Below are positions 12,445 to 23,192 of a DNA stretch of 64,000 nucleotides, in pieces. Position 1 is the stretch's first letter; each line of letters starts with the position of its first letter. Under the pieces are notes generated by a model. That model saw only the letters and a program-made list of their open reading frames with translations. It was not told the DNA's origin and ran no database searches. The position numbers and the translations under genes were made by a program. Origin of the DNA: Karalla daura (taxonomy: Eukaryota > Chordata > Actinopteri > Chaetodontiformes > Leiognathidae); contig CM055188.1 in assembly GCA_029224185.1 (NCBI GenBank), positions 13,627,497-13,691,496 of the forward strand, given 5' to 3'.

Positions 12445-12655
12445 GAGCTAAACTATCTCAGCTAATTCTAAGCTATTTCCAACTTGTTCAGACAAGTGTA
12501 TATATCCAACCTCCTTCATTTGTTCAGCCAGCTGCTTAAAAATATCCCCTTCCCTGTGTTTGCTGTCATCGAAAGCCTCCATTATATTTCTATCCCCCAG
12601 AATTACAAGCATTGTCCAAGTCTCATCCTCATCCTGTGAGTGCAATAACCAAATA
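12445..12655 (-). pseudogene. Myb/SANT-like DNA-binding domain relic (transposon-derived)
   Basis: The minus-strand frame from about 12640 resembles the Myb/SANT-like domain found in PIF/Harbinger accessory proteins and related zinc-finger proteins. An acidic D-E-x-E-T start leads to a hydrophobic stretch and GD, then a charged helix with IF-x-QLAEQMKEVGY, where the family has I/VF-x-x-I-A-x-x-M-x-x-x-G-Y/F. The domain then decays: the expected third helix (R-T-x-x-Q-x-R-x-K-x-K-x-L) is barely recognisable and the frame stops at about 12448. No transposase was found beside it. I made this assignment from remembered domain patterns. Confidence 0.5.
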
Positions 12656-12983
12656 TGTTGCAAAACTACAACTATGACATGCAAACAAGAGGCTGACTTG
12701 AAAATATGAACACATTTTGAACACTCAGCATGGCTTGTTCCAGTCAATTATCTTTATAATTGATCCTGAATTTGACAAACTGTAATGTGGAAGAGCAGCT
12801 GAAGGACATTTGTTCAGTCCTGCCAGCGCTCACCTGTCATTTGCCTACCTCCTTGCTGTCAGACCCCCCCAAAAACACACATGCACACACCTTCTTTGTT
12901 GTGTTTACTCTCTCGCCATCTATTAACCCTGTTTGTCACTCACCTCCCCTGGTGTGTCTGCACTCCTGTCAACCAAGACCACT

Positions 12984-13035
12984 CTACCCCCCCCCACCCT
13001 CCCCCCGCCCCAACCCCCACCCCCACCCCCACCCG
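12984..13035 (-). repeat. C-rich run, G-quadruplex-prone on minus strand
   Basis: At least five runs of five or more C are separated by one to three bases on the plus strand, so the minus strand has G-runs that fit the standard quadruplex pattern. Confidence 0.7.
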
Positions 13036-13146
13036 TGCACACACTCAAACACACAGGCCCCTCTCAGTTACGGCGCCTTCAGGACATGAATCATCAGAGT
13101 GCGCTTGCTGCTGGCAGCCGGCGTCGCCCGTCATAAAAGACAGATT

Positions 13147-13252
13147 GACAGATGAATGGGTAGGGGTGAATGAGTGACTTGATGGGTGGATGAGTGTGTG
13201 GAGAGCTGGGTGGGTGGATGAAAAGGGGGATGAATGGGTGGATGAATGGCTG
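13147..13252 (+). repeat. GGATGAAT-type degenerate minisatellite
   Basis: Repeated GATGAATG, GGGTGGATG and GATGAGTG words, imperfect in spacing. Many fish LINEs end in GATG-type tails, but no LINE body adjoins this array. Confidence 0.6.
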
Positions 13253-14390
13253 ACTCACGACATCCTGATCTGACATAAATGTGCAGAACAGGCTTAGAGA
13301 CGAGCATTCAGGAGCCATCACACGCACCTCCGACTGTTTACTTCCTGCTGCATTCACAATGATGACTGAGGAGCTTTGTACATGCTACACGCCACGTCTA
13401 CACACTCACTACAAAGTCTTAGGTTCATTCATTGATTTATGCAAACAAACCTGATGCAACAGAAGATATATGCAAGTAAAGGTTTTCAGAGGTCAGATTC
13501 AGTTTTCAGGGACTGCCACGGTGAGTATTTAAACATTTCGACATCTTGTTTTTATGCTATGGCCAACCTCTCTGTTTAACTAGAGTAGAAGAAGAATAAA
13601 TTAATCCTAATTTCTTTAACTTTTCTTTGAAATGTCATAAAAATCAGGAAAAACACGTTTTTTACATCATGAGTGATCGCTTTTTTGCTCGTCATGAAAT
13701 TACACTTTGCAATGTTATTGATAACTGACAATCCTTTAAGGGTTCACTGGGGAAGAGGATCGACCTTACAGTCACTTTATGTCACTGGTTCCAATTAAAG
13801 GAGAGAAAACCAGTGCTGTGTGTTCAATTACACACCAAACCGGTTCCATTGGTTTTCAATTACTCAGGTGAAAAAAAAATGCATCTCTTAATGTAAAATG
13901 CTCGTTTGGTGCCACAAACTAAATTATTTCTCATTGCAATTAATACCCCAACACTACAATATTACAATATAACTACTGTTACTATAAGTGACATTTCTGA
14001 TAATCAATCAATGCTTCAGACCGACAATGAATGACAATGAAAATGTGTTCAGCTTCAATTCAGCTGTTTGTGTTCCCAACAGCATAAAAATCACTTGGAT
14101 GCACTTTCTCATTTTATAAACCAACGATTGATTAATCCAGAGCCAATCACAACAAATTAATTGAAAAGCTATTAGAGCAAATTGTTCCTCTAACCATGTT
14201 ACCACACAGTCTTCCAGCAGTATGAAGATCGACAACCATCAATACCATTTTCAGCTCTGTTAACTTATTGATCCTGATCAATCAATGATTAACTTCAATG
14301 CAGCAGCATGTTGCAGCTAAAAACACCTGTTGATTCGTCCTGACACGAAGGTGTGTGAACTGACGCCTACACCACTGTTTGGGCTAATGT

Positions 14391-14420
14391 GTGTATGTGT
14401 GTGTGTGTGTGTGTGTGTGT
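14391..14420 (+). repeat. (TG)n microsatellite
   Basis: About 15 TG units, 130 bases upstream of a CA tract of opposite sense. The two complementary tracts could pair as a hairpin. Confidence 0.92.
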
Positions 14421-14550
14421 TGACATGCACCACCTGACGTACATATGTCAGCCCCTGCTTGTGCAAGTGTGTGACTCTGCATGTGCTTGACTCTGAGCCA
14501 GGAACAATGTCACCTATTGAGAATGTGCATGTCTGTGTGCACACCCGCAG

Positions 14551-14553
<3 letters not shown>

Positions 14554-14617
<64 letters not shown>
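14554..14617 (+). repeat. (CA)n microsatellite, about 32 units
   Basis: A pure CA run. Confidence 0.95.
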
Positions 14618-14621
<4 letters not shown>

Positions 14622-14945
14622 GTCCTGGTGGTGTTTGACTGCTAGATTTAACATGTCAGCTTCTCTCCGCTCTCATTTCCTCCGCCTGCTGTATTTGCCT
14701 CCCACCAACTCTTTAAAGCCCCAGGCCAGGTGGAGTCAACACACATGCACTCAAAGACACACAAACACACAAGAAACAAACAGATGCAACGTTGTCTCAC
14801 TAAAACAGTGACAAAGCCTAAACAACAAGCTTTCAGCTTGACATTACACCCTGCAAGGTGACCACCTTTCCAGCACTTTAAAAGCATTTTTTAAAGATTT
14901 TACTTAAAAAAAAATGATCATACATGTATAAAGACTGATGAAAAG

Positions 14946-15016
14946 ACAGTGAAAACATTGATGAACAGTGAAAAAAACAGTGAAAAACAGTGAAAACTAA
15001 CCCTAACCCTAACCCT
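14946..15016 (+). repeat. ACAGTGAAAA minisatellite joined to telomere-like (CCCTAA)n
   Basis: Four imperfect copies of an ACAGTGAAAA word (14946-14996) run into three tandem CCCTAA units (14997-15016), the vertebrate telomere repeat in C-strand orientation. Interstitial telomeric repeats this short are usually repair scars rather than chromosome-fusion sites. Confidence 0.8.
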
Positions 15017-16242
15017 GAAAAAGAAGATGAGAGTTTTCTGACACCACCTCACCTCGTAAAACTCAAACAATCAGACTTCATGCATTTACAAGGACTTTAT
15101 CCAAAACTCGAGCTTGTTAATCAAACTCTGAATGTGACATTAAATCTCAGGTCTTTTTCAAAAGTTTCAACCAGCCGTACAAGTCCTGCTCTCACCTTTT
15201 AATCACTGTGATGTTTCCAGTCCACTCCCTTCAAAAGCACCTCACTCTCCTCAAGCCAAGAACAGACAAGAATGAACCAAAGACTGTATCTGCACAACCT
15301 CTACCCAGTCTATCTGTCTATGTCTCTCTCACACACAGGATTCGAAGCCACCGCCCCCATTCAGTGAAGCTGGTCTCCGTGGTTACTGCACCAGAGCGCC
15401 TCGGCATCCTCGCCCTCTCTGGCTGCTGTGGCCGGCCTGAATTCCTTCATGGAAGACAGAGCAACACGCCTCTACATGTTTGAGGAGACATGTGTATACC
15501 GAATCACAAGGAGATCACAAGGAGAGCTGTGACGATGAATGAAGTAAGGGCTTACAAAATCATCTGCCACCATCTCAACAAGTAGTTCACTGAGCATTTG
15601 TATGTATGTTTTCTTAATGTGTAGTTATCTCCCATCAGCTTTTTTAACTGGAATGTTTTCTGATTTTTTCAGTTCTTTATGCCAGCAAACTAAATAGTGT
15701 AGACCAAACTTTTTTTGTCTGGCATTTTATAAACAAAACAATGACAGATTAATCAGCAAACAAAATCCTTGGGTGTCATGACCCTAACCAGGATTATGTA
15801 TGTTCTTTCATTGTGCCTTCACTGTGGAGGAAGTCCTTAGAATTAGAAAAGTACAGAAACAACCTCCTTTCTTGAACAATTTCTCCCTACTTGACACCAA
15901 GTTGACACCGAGCAGATCACATTTCAACGCTTCATCAGATTCTGAATCACAGCGAGAGGTAAAAAAAAAAAAAAAATTGTCCCAGCGTGAGGCCACCACC
16001 TCGGCAGGAAGGTGGAATCACAATTAGGTCTTGTCCTGGCATTAAGGGCTCTGGCGTGGTGGAGGAATTCCTCCACGGTTGACCAGGCAACTCGGAGCAC
16101 CATTTGGCTCCATGTCCAGAAGGCTAACCAGCCAAAACAAGGGGGCTAATAAAACTGTCCACTGATAAGCAGTTAATGCCCCAGAACTAATGACTGCACT
16201 GCCACCCCGATTCTCACTCCCAAATCTGTGCTCTCTGTTTTG

Positions 16243-16244
<2 letters not shown>

Positions 16245-16326
<82 letters not shown>
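16245..16326 (+). repeat. (CA)n microsatellite, about 40 units
   Basis: One of the longest CA tracts in the window. A second imperfect CA run follows at 16350-16368. Confidence 0.95.
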
Positions 16327-16330
<4 letters not shown>

Positions 16331-17828
16331 GACCCACACAGAGATCTGCACACACACACACACACACCCGCACAGAGAGCGAGAACTTGTGTTTAAGCTG
16401 TTTCTGCCACTGCAAGTGTCGAGTGGACATCACAGGGAAGCTGGTAATAGTGAGGAGCATGGCAGAGACGGTTGCTTTCAAACTCTCACTTCATCTGATA
16501 AATACTTTCACCATTGATCACTGAAACAATTTTGACTCTTTCTACAACAGAAATTGTCTTTGAATACTCAAACCTATTTCAAATCGATTAACCAATTATC
16601 AAAATAGACGGTGATTGTCTCGCTGGTGAATTAAAAGTCAATTGATTAGTTTTTGAAAACACTCTTTCCAATTACTTAAGTGATTAAATGGATCAGTCCA
16701 TCTAAAACACGCACACACATACACACACACACACACCCTTTCTTAGTATGTTCATAGCAAACTCATGCCGCCCTAACTGCACTAAGTAGAGAAGAACCAA
16801 AAGCAGCAATGAGGCCGTTGACTCATCAGCAGAGCCCTGTGGTTCCAGTGAAGCCAGTAAACCCACTCCCTGCTGGTTTTCATAGGCCTCTATTTTAAAA
16901 CACTGACAACAGTTAACAGAGCAGTTTCAGCTCGTTCCCCCATATCAGACCGATGTCGTCAGAGCTGGGACGTTTTCCTCTGTTCTTCTCTCAGACCAGG
17001 AATAGCTGCAGGAACAGCCGGGACCCACACCTTCTCCAAACCTGCGAGGCTCTTCAAACGTCCTCGGACCATTTTATTTCAGAGCTCTGACGAATACGGG
17101 ACGTATGTGCACCGACAAGTGGTGCTTCCACTCACAGCGAGAGCATGACTCACAGCGACAGATTCGTAGCCAACTGCAGGCCACGAAGAGGCTCCTGTTT
17201 CAGCCTGGAGGATCTGAAACTCAGCTCCCAGTGAGGTGGAGCAGGATCAGGACATAACATTTTTTTTTCACTTGTAGCACAGGTTTGAAAAGCAGGGAGC
17301 CAGTGATTGGACTTATCATAAGAAGGCTTTCACATTGAACAGACTCAGACAAACTCAGTCCCATTTGACCTAGTGCAGCAACAGCATACCTATATGTATC
17401 AAGCAAATAAAGTAATTAACAAATATTTCATTAGTTAGATAGATAAGAAAAATCAACCCCTAATTCCACCCCTTTTTGCAACATCTTATTGACCAGGTAA
17501 CTGATTAGAAGAGCAACATCAACGGATCATTCAGTCTACAAACACAAACATTAGCTCCAGATATTTTCCAGTCAAAATCGATTCATCAGCTCAGACGTAA
17601 ATGCCCTCAGAGAGATAGTGAAGGAAATGTGTGTGTAGGTGTGTGAGGAATAAGTTAAGACTGTGGCCTTTTGACAGTTTTTTGTGTTTTTTTTGCTAAG
17701 AGAAACCGGAAAAAAACAAGATAACGACAGTGTCAGCACAGTGATTAGAGGCCTGTGAAACACGTCTGCTCATCGCGTACTGAGCAGATTATACAAGTTC
17801 AAACATGGTCACAGAGGACTCTCTCTTC

Positions 17829-17830
<2 letters not shown>

Positions 17831-17873
<43 letters not shown>
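17831..17873 (+). repeat. (CA)n microsatellite
   Basis: About 21 CA units. Confidence 0.93.
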
Positions 17874-17875
<2 letters not shown>

Positions 17876-18950
17876 CACACTTCCTGTCTCTTTGGGCCTC
17901 GGTCGTCTTCTCATTTCATAAAAGCCTATATACGATGTGAATGGTTAAAAAATAAATAAATAAGTCCACTAAACACTCAATGACTTTGATTTTGTGCCAT
18001 AAATCTGAGCTACATCCTGAGCCACACACACACACACACAGACATATACTGTGCACCACACAACTTGACAGCTGATCGTCACCTTGAAAATAAATAAGGC
18101 AGCAACCACAGAGTTGCGACCTTCTGGAGGTAATTCAAACCTGTTAAGGCTCGAAACATCTTTTAACTGGAAACTGAGGACCCTTTCACACACATACACA
18201 CAAGGGTAACGCACGATCATAGTACACACACACACACATACTTGCACTTGCATACTGTTGACTTAACCCTTGAAGGTTCACACAAAGATCTTCTATATGG
18301 ATGTGATAGAAAATACTGGGTCACACAAACATACAAGACACATACAAAACTGTCCCTGCTTTGATTGCAGTGAGTTAGCCTGAGTGTCTGTTACAGTGCC
18401 GGCTGATGAGGCTCTACATAAAAATAAACCAGCCAAATTCACAAACGGGTGATTCCAGTCTGTGTGTTTATGAGAGGGAGGGAAAGGGAGAGAGAGAGAG
18501 AGGAGGTTATTTACTGCGACTGCCTGAGACACTAATCTGTTTTATAATCCGTTTTTTTTCTTTTTTTTTTAAATCCAGGGAAGACGATTGAACGCTTGTG
18601 GCCTTTTGCAGCTTCAGGTCCACACACACACACCACACACACACACCTGAGCATTACAAAGAGCGATGCAAGCGGGCCAGGCCCATCAGGACCAAGGCCA
18701 GAGGACTGAGGAGGGGGATACGGCACATGGAACATGCGCCTAAGTGAACAAATTGACAGGAAAGTGTAGAAACACTATAAACACAGACACATACTGTATG
18801 TGTACCGAAAACAAACACACACCATCAGAAGGGGAGGTTCCTGCCACTTTGGGGGGGGGGGTTCTGAGTAGAGGAAAACAGGGTTTTCTGAGTAGAGGAT
18901 TAAATACAACTTGTCTACAAAACACACCAGTTCCGTCAGCATTATGCCTG

Positions 18951-18953
<3 letters not shown>

Positions 18954-19013
<60 letters not shown>
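18954..19013 (+). repeat. (CA)n microsatellite, about 30 units
   Basis: A pure CA run. A short G-run lies about 100 bases upstream at 18850-18860. Confidence 0.95.
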
Positions 19014-19014
<1 letters not shown>

Positions 19015-19538
19015 AGTAAATAGTGTGCTCAGCTGCAGCTGAGGCTAATTTACGTCACTGAGTGCAGAGAAAGACATGGACAGAGTGAGGAAGGCAGGGT
19101 TCATAAGCCTCAAATGCAAGCACTTCTAAAGCACCTTACACCTGCAATTACTCATATGATCATAAAACTATGCACACTATGTGATAAATTATTTTTCTTT
19201 GTTATCACAGTAAATTAATTGGTATTCTGTTAAAGGAAACAATCTTTTTTTTTTGTTATTTGACAGGTGTTATTATTGCCCCTTGCTGTAATTACACTTG
19301 CTACCCACACCAATACAAGCTTGTTTCAAGGGTTTCAAGGTTCAGTGCAAACCTCGGTAGGGTCTGGGACTGGTATTCATCCATGGGGGGCAGCAGGAGA
19401 CCAGTAGGAACCTGCTCCTCCCCCTCCTCCCCCACACTCAAGAGTAATTGCCCCCAAGGGAGCACTCCACACCCTCCAAACTGCCCATCACTGCACTGTC
19501 CACTGCTTTAATTCAGTTACAGCCACAGTAAGTGTTTA

Positions 19539-19540
<2 letters not shown>

Positions 19541-19590
<50 letters not shown>

Positions 19591-19623
19591 ACACACACAC
19601 TACTACTACTACTACTACTACTA
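19541..19623 (+). repeat. Compound (AC)n-(TAC)n microsatellite
   Basis: About 30 AC units with one AT interruption are followed by seven to eight TAC units. Confidence 0.95.
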
Positions 19624-20359
19624 TTGCTACTACTGAAGCTACTTCATCTTAATAACTAGGGTGTATATGTGCAATATATACAGAAATTGCATGGGTGTGT
19701 TTTATATGATTTTCTAATTATATAGATTAATTGTAATCTTAATCTGCATATATGTGTATTGTTTTTCTCTTGTCTTTTCCCTGAAGCTGTGCAGCAAATA
19801 TTGTTTGGATTGGTTCAATGTCAATGAAGTTTCTCTTCTATATGGTGCCTTATTAGTTCTCCCACCAACAATGACTTGTGGGTTTAACTGGAGAACCTCT
19901 CCTCACTATATCCTCACACCACCCAGTTTAAGGTGAAGGCAGGGAAGACACAGGTCACTATACAGCCACGAGGCACTCTCACACATGGGGGACACTAAGA
20001 GTCTCAAACTGACATTAAATGCATAATTATGGACTCTGGAAGTTCACACAGAAAGAAGCTGAGGAGATAGCTCATGAGCCTTCATGTGGCGTTTTCTGGT
20101 CAGACTCACCAACCTATTGTCATCCTCATCCACCGAATATTGTCATCAAAGCAGAACAGTTGTCCAAACACTCAGCTTTTATCACCAGGGACACACTCTC
20201 TCACTGCCTCTGTCTCCCTCACCTACTCTCTCCCTGTGTGTGCATATGCGTGTGTGAGAGTGCGTGTGCGTATGTGTGTGTGTCAAAGGACCCAGACCGC
20301 AGCAGGCTGTCAAACGTCTCCATGGCAAAGAGGACGTGAGAGGAATCACGAGCAGGTGG

Positions 20360-20918
20360 GCGAACATCCTCCGGTGCGCGCGCGGGCTTCACCTCTGAAG
20401 CGGCTCCCGTTATTCAAACCGTGCACGCGCGTGCGTGTGTGAATGTATGTGTCGTCCTGTCTCAATCTTGCTGTCGGTTGTGTCTATCTGTCCCCAGACA
20501 CGTTTCTACGGTAACTCAACTTTGACTTCAGGAGGGTCACAAAGGCACGTGAAACAGTTTGAGAGCAATGAGGTCACTAACGCCTCTCCAACCCCACCGC
20601 ACCCTTAAACCGGGCACAGCCGGGTCCGGCCCGGTTCTTTGGAGCACCTGTTCGGCCTGTGAGCCCCCGAGATGAGGCTCCGGGCTCGGCTTCATGCTGT
20701 CTGAAGAAGGGGTAGGGGCGAGGTGTAGGAGCGAGGCTCCGGTAGCTGGGATAAGTAGCCCAGTATTAGACAGCTCATAACACAACGACCGACTAAAAAT
20801 ATCACCGCCCCCCACCTCCTCCTCTCCCCTTCCCGTCCCCCCAGCAGCAAAACCGGGGCGCACCCGGATGTGAGATCGAACGCACCGAATTTCACATCGA
20901 AACACACACACACACACA

Positions 20919-20950
<32 letters not shown>

Positions 20951-21760
20951 GCTACTGTGCACCCGTCCGACAAAGAAATGCTCCACACACTCACACACAT
21001 TCCCACACACACACGCGCGCGCGCGTAGCAGCTGACAACACAGAGCCGTGATTTCGCCAAAACTGACCGTCAAATTTCCTCCAGGCTTATTCCCCGACCC
21101 CGTTACTCCGGCTAAATCCTTCCTTCCTTCCCTCTTCCTCCTCCTGGTCTTCCTCGGTGCAGCGGCGAGAGAGAGAAAAAGAGGGAGAGAGAGAGGACCG
21201 GAGGCGGAGGAGGTGACATGCAGCTCGCTTTTCCTCCTCCTTCCCTTTCACCCACAGCGGAGCGGACAAATATAGGCTCTCCGCCCGGTGTCAGGTCTCC
21301 CTGCTGCCCCGGCTGGCGGCAGCTGTCTTGGGCTAAAGTTAGGCTGGTGGGGAGGACTGAGGGGGACAGGAGGGTGAGGAGAGGGGAGGAGGGGGGCAGG
21401 AGCCTGTCTCACTGTAAAAAATGCCCTAAAACAAAAGCCAAGAAGCGGCGGATGGAGCGCAGCCAGCAAAGTAGCAGGGAAGGGGGGAGTACGGTGCGAA
21501 AACACACACAAAAACTGGAGAGAAGGGTTAAAATTACCAAAATAAGTGTCGAAAATCACACCGTGGGTTGGTGTTGTGTGGTGAAATCTCAGGTCGCTCC
21601 GGCGGGGACCCGGAGCCGCCGCTGCCGGTGCCGGTCCTGCTGGTGGTGGTGGTGCCCGGACTTCAGAGCTCTGTGCCTCGGACACGTCGAGCAACACAGA
21701 GGTCCTGCACACAAATGTCCGCTGCTCCGCCTGAAGGATGAATATAGAGGAGAGAGAGAG
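20360..21760 (-). promoter_or_regulatory. dag1: CpG island; likely dag1 promoter and untranslated first exon
   Basis: This is the only extended CpG-rich block in the window, with clusters of CG at 20370-20440, 20580-20700, 20860-20900, 21010-21030, 21160-21300 and 21440-21700, against CpG-poor flanks. Vertebrate housekeeping and broadly expressed genes usually start in such islands, and the dystroglycan first exon is non-coding. A TATA/CArG-like word lies at 21267-21276 (CAAATATAGG). One of several possible minus-strand donors is AGAG followed by GTGAAG, with intron start at 20392. Strand and exon limits are inferred. The long open frames here (21218-21958 plus, 20537-21073 minus) are low in complexity and match no family I know. 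Confidence 0.55.
20902..20950 (+). repeat. (CA)n microsatellite inside CpG island
   Basis: About 24 CA units with one TA interruption. A short CG run follows at 21013-21025. Confidence 0.93.
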
Positions 21761-21960
21761 CGAGAGAGAGAGAGAGAAGGAGGAGGAGGAGGGCAGTGCC
21801 TCGCATTCTCTGAATTACTCCACCCCCAAACTGCCTCCCTCCCTCCCCTCCCTCTTTGTCAGTCCCTCCACCTCTCTCCTGCTCTTTCATTCACTATATT
21901 TGCTTTCTTTCCTGTCTCTTCTCCCCCCCCCCTCTCTCTCACACACACACATCCTTGAGC
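21735..21960 (+). repeat. GA-rich then CT-rich low-complexity block
   Basis: AGAG runs at 21745-21795 are followed by a strongly pyrimidine-rich stretch at 21830-21945. Their opposite polarity would allow pairing between them. Confidence 0.6.
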
Positions 21961-22494
21961 TCCTGCAGCACACACCCTGGCCTGTTTGTGTGTCTGAAGG
22001 CATGCATGCACTCAAATCATGAGCAAATCAATCCATGTGTTGCTCAGTGTCTCCTGATGGAGTTATGATGATGACATTGATCCAGAGTGTAAACGATCAT
22101 CATGTATTGCTTTTTTTTTTATCAATAAGAAAATACAAGCACATACACACACCGTCACACAGGTCATTCAGATATAGAGGAGTAATGGTTTGTTTTTATC
22201 AAAGAACCTTATTAATAAATCAATGTCAAAACAATCTACAATGAGCATGGTGTCTGAAATACCGTAAAGTTTTCCCTATACAAACACAGAGCAGGAGTTA
22301 ATGTTAATGTGGCTCTATTTCCAAAAGTACTGAAAATGGGAGGGATGTGAATTTATTTTCTTATTTCATTCTTAGTTGATGGACATGCACAGCCATATAT
22401 ATCAATACGCCCAGAAGCAAGCTCTGAGCAGTGCTCTTTAATATCCATGAATAATCTTGTACCCCACGTTATACCTTAACAGTGTCGCTGGGGT

Positions 22495-22725
22495 TTGCTG
22501 CAATGTGGAGGTGAAAGGAGGTCACCAGTCACAGTGAGGCACACAGACTTACTATTCACTTTCACACTCACACCTAGAGGCAAGTCCAGTCAACCTAAGC
22601 ATGCATGTTTTTTGAGTGTAGAAGGAAAACTCGAGTACCCAGAAAAAATTTACAGTCAAACTTCACATTCAATGGCCCTCGGGATTTGAACCAGGAACCC
22701 TCTTGCTTTAAAGTGACAGTGCTAA
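22495..22725 (-). repeat. tRNA-like SINE-type dispersed repeat, diverged
   Basis: Read on the minus strand, this follows a repeat common in fish genomes. A tRNA-like head contains GGTTAGCACTGT and a B-box-like GGTTCAAATCC. Next comes a body in which GGGTACTC, a stretch of TTTTCCTTC, ACATGCATG and GTGTGAGTGTGA correspond to the familiar order of words. It is well diverged. Family name not assigned. Confidence 0.6.
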
Positions 22726-22794
22726 CCACACAAACATTGTTTTTCCCATTCTGGAAATCCATTTCTTATTCATTATTTTATTCATGTTGTTTCT

Positions 22795-22886
22795 ACCTCT
22801 TCTCCAATGACCTTGCCATTCTTACCGTACAGAACCCAATTTCCCCTAGGGATTAAAAAAAAAGTAAATCTGATTCTGATGAAGTC
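22795..22886 (+). repeat. LINE/SINE 3'-tail-like fragment
   Basis: The sequence CAATTTCCCCTAGGGATTA followed by an A-run, AAGT and CTGATTCTGA resembles the 3' tail of very common fish non-LTR elements. Confidence 0.4.
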
Positions 22887-23136
22887 AAAAAATCAACATG
22901 CAAATTCCACCCCCCCCCCCCCAAAAAAAAAAAAAAAAGAGTAGGTCAAGTTCACTGAAATTGACTTTTGCATGAATTGTGAATTGAGTTTTGGGAACAG
23001 CACCTGCACAACCACATCAGATAAACTCTTGGGATGATCTAAAACGTCACAATTAAACCATATCAGTTTTGCTCCTTTGGAAAAGGGTGAACTGTTAAGA
23101 ACAACATAGCAAAGTTATCAAAATAAAGATAAGTGT

Positions 23137-23137
23137 G

Positions 23138-23190
<53 letters not shown>
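23137..23190. repeat. (AT)n microsatellite
   Basis: About 26 AT units with one GT interruption; self-complementary and likely to extrude. Confidence 0.93.

Positions 23191-23192
<2 letters not shown>

Larger units (their letters stand above)
1867..20360 (-). other. dag1: Probable dag1 intron 1
   Basis: No host coding exon is recognisable in these 18.5 kb on either strand. The region holds about a dozen long CA/TG microsatellites, a degenerate ATATGAT array near 6.1 kb, a motif cluster near 8.0 kb, a Myb/SANT-like transposon relic near 12.5 kb, a G-quadruplex-prone C-rich run near 13.0 kb and a short telomere-like array near 15.0 kb. Reading it as intron depends on the first exon lying in the CpG island at 20.4-21.8 kb. 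If the first exon is closer or farther, the boundary moves. Confidence 0.5.

Noticed and set aside
12881..13177. Proline/histidine-rich frames near 13 kb
   Set aside because: They are translations of the C-rich run in three frames.
21218..21958. 246-codon plus-strand frame in the CpG island
   Set aside because: It is rich in R, E and S from GA-rich DNA and has no domain. An acceptor-like CAG at about 21258 has no convincing exon after it.
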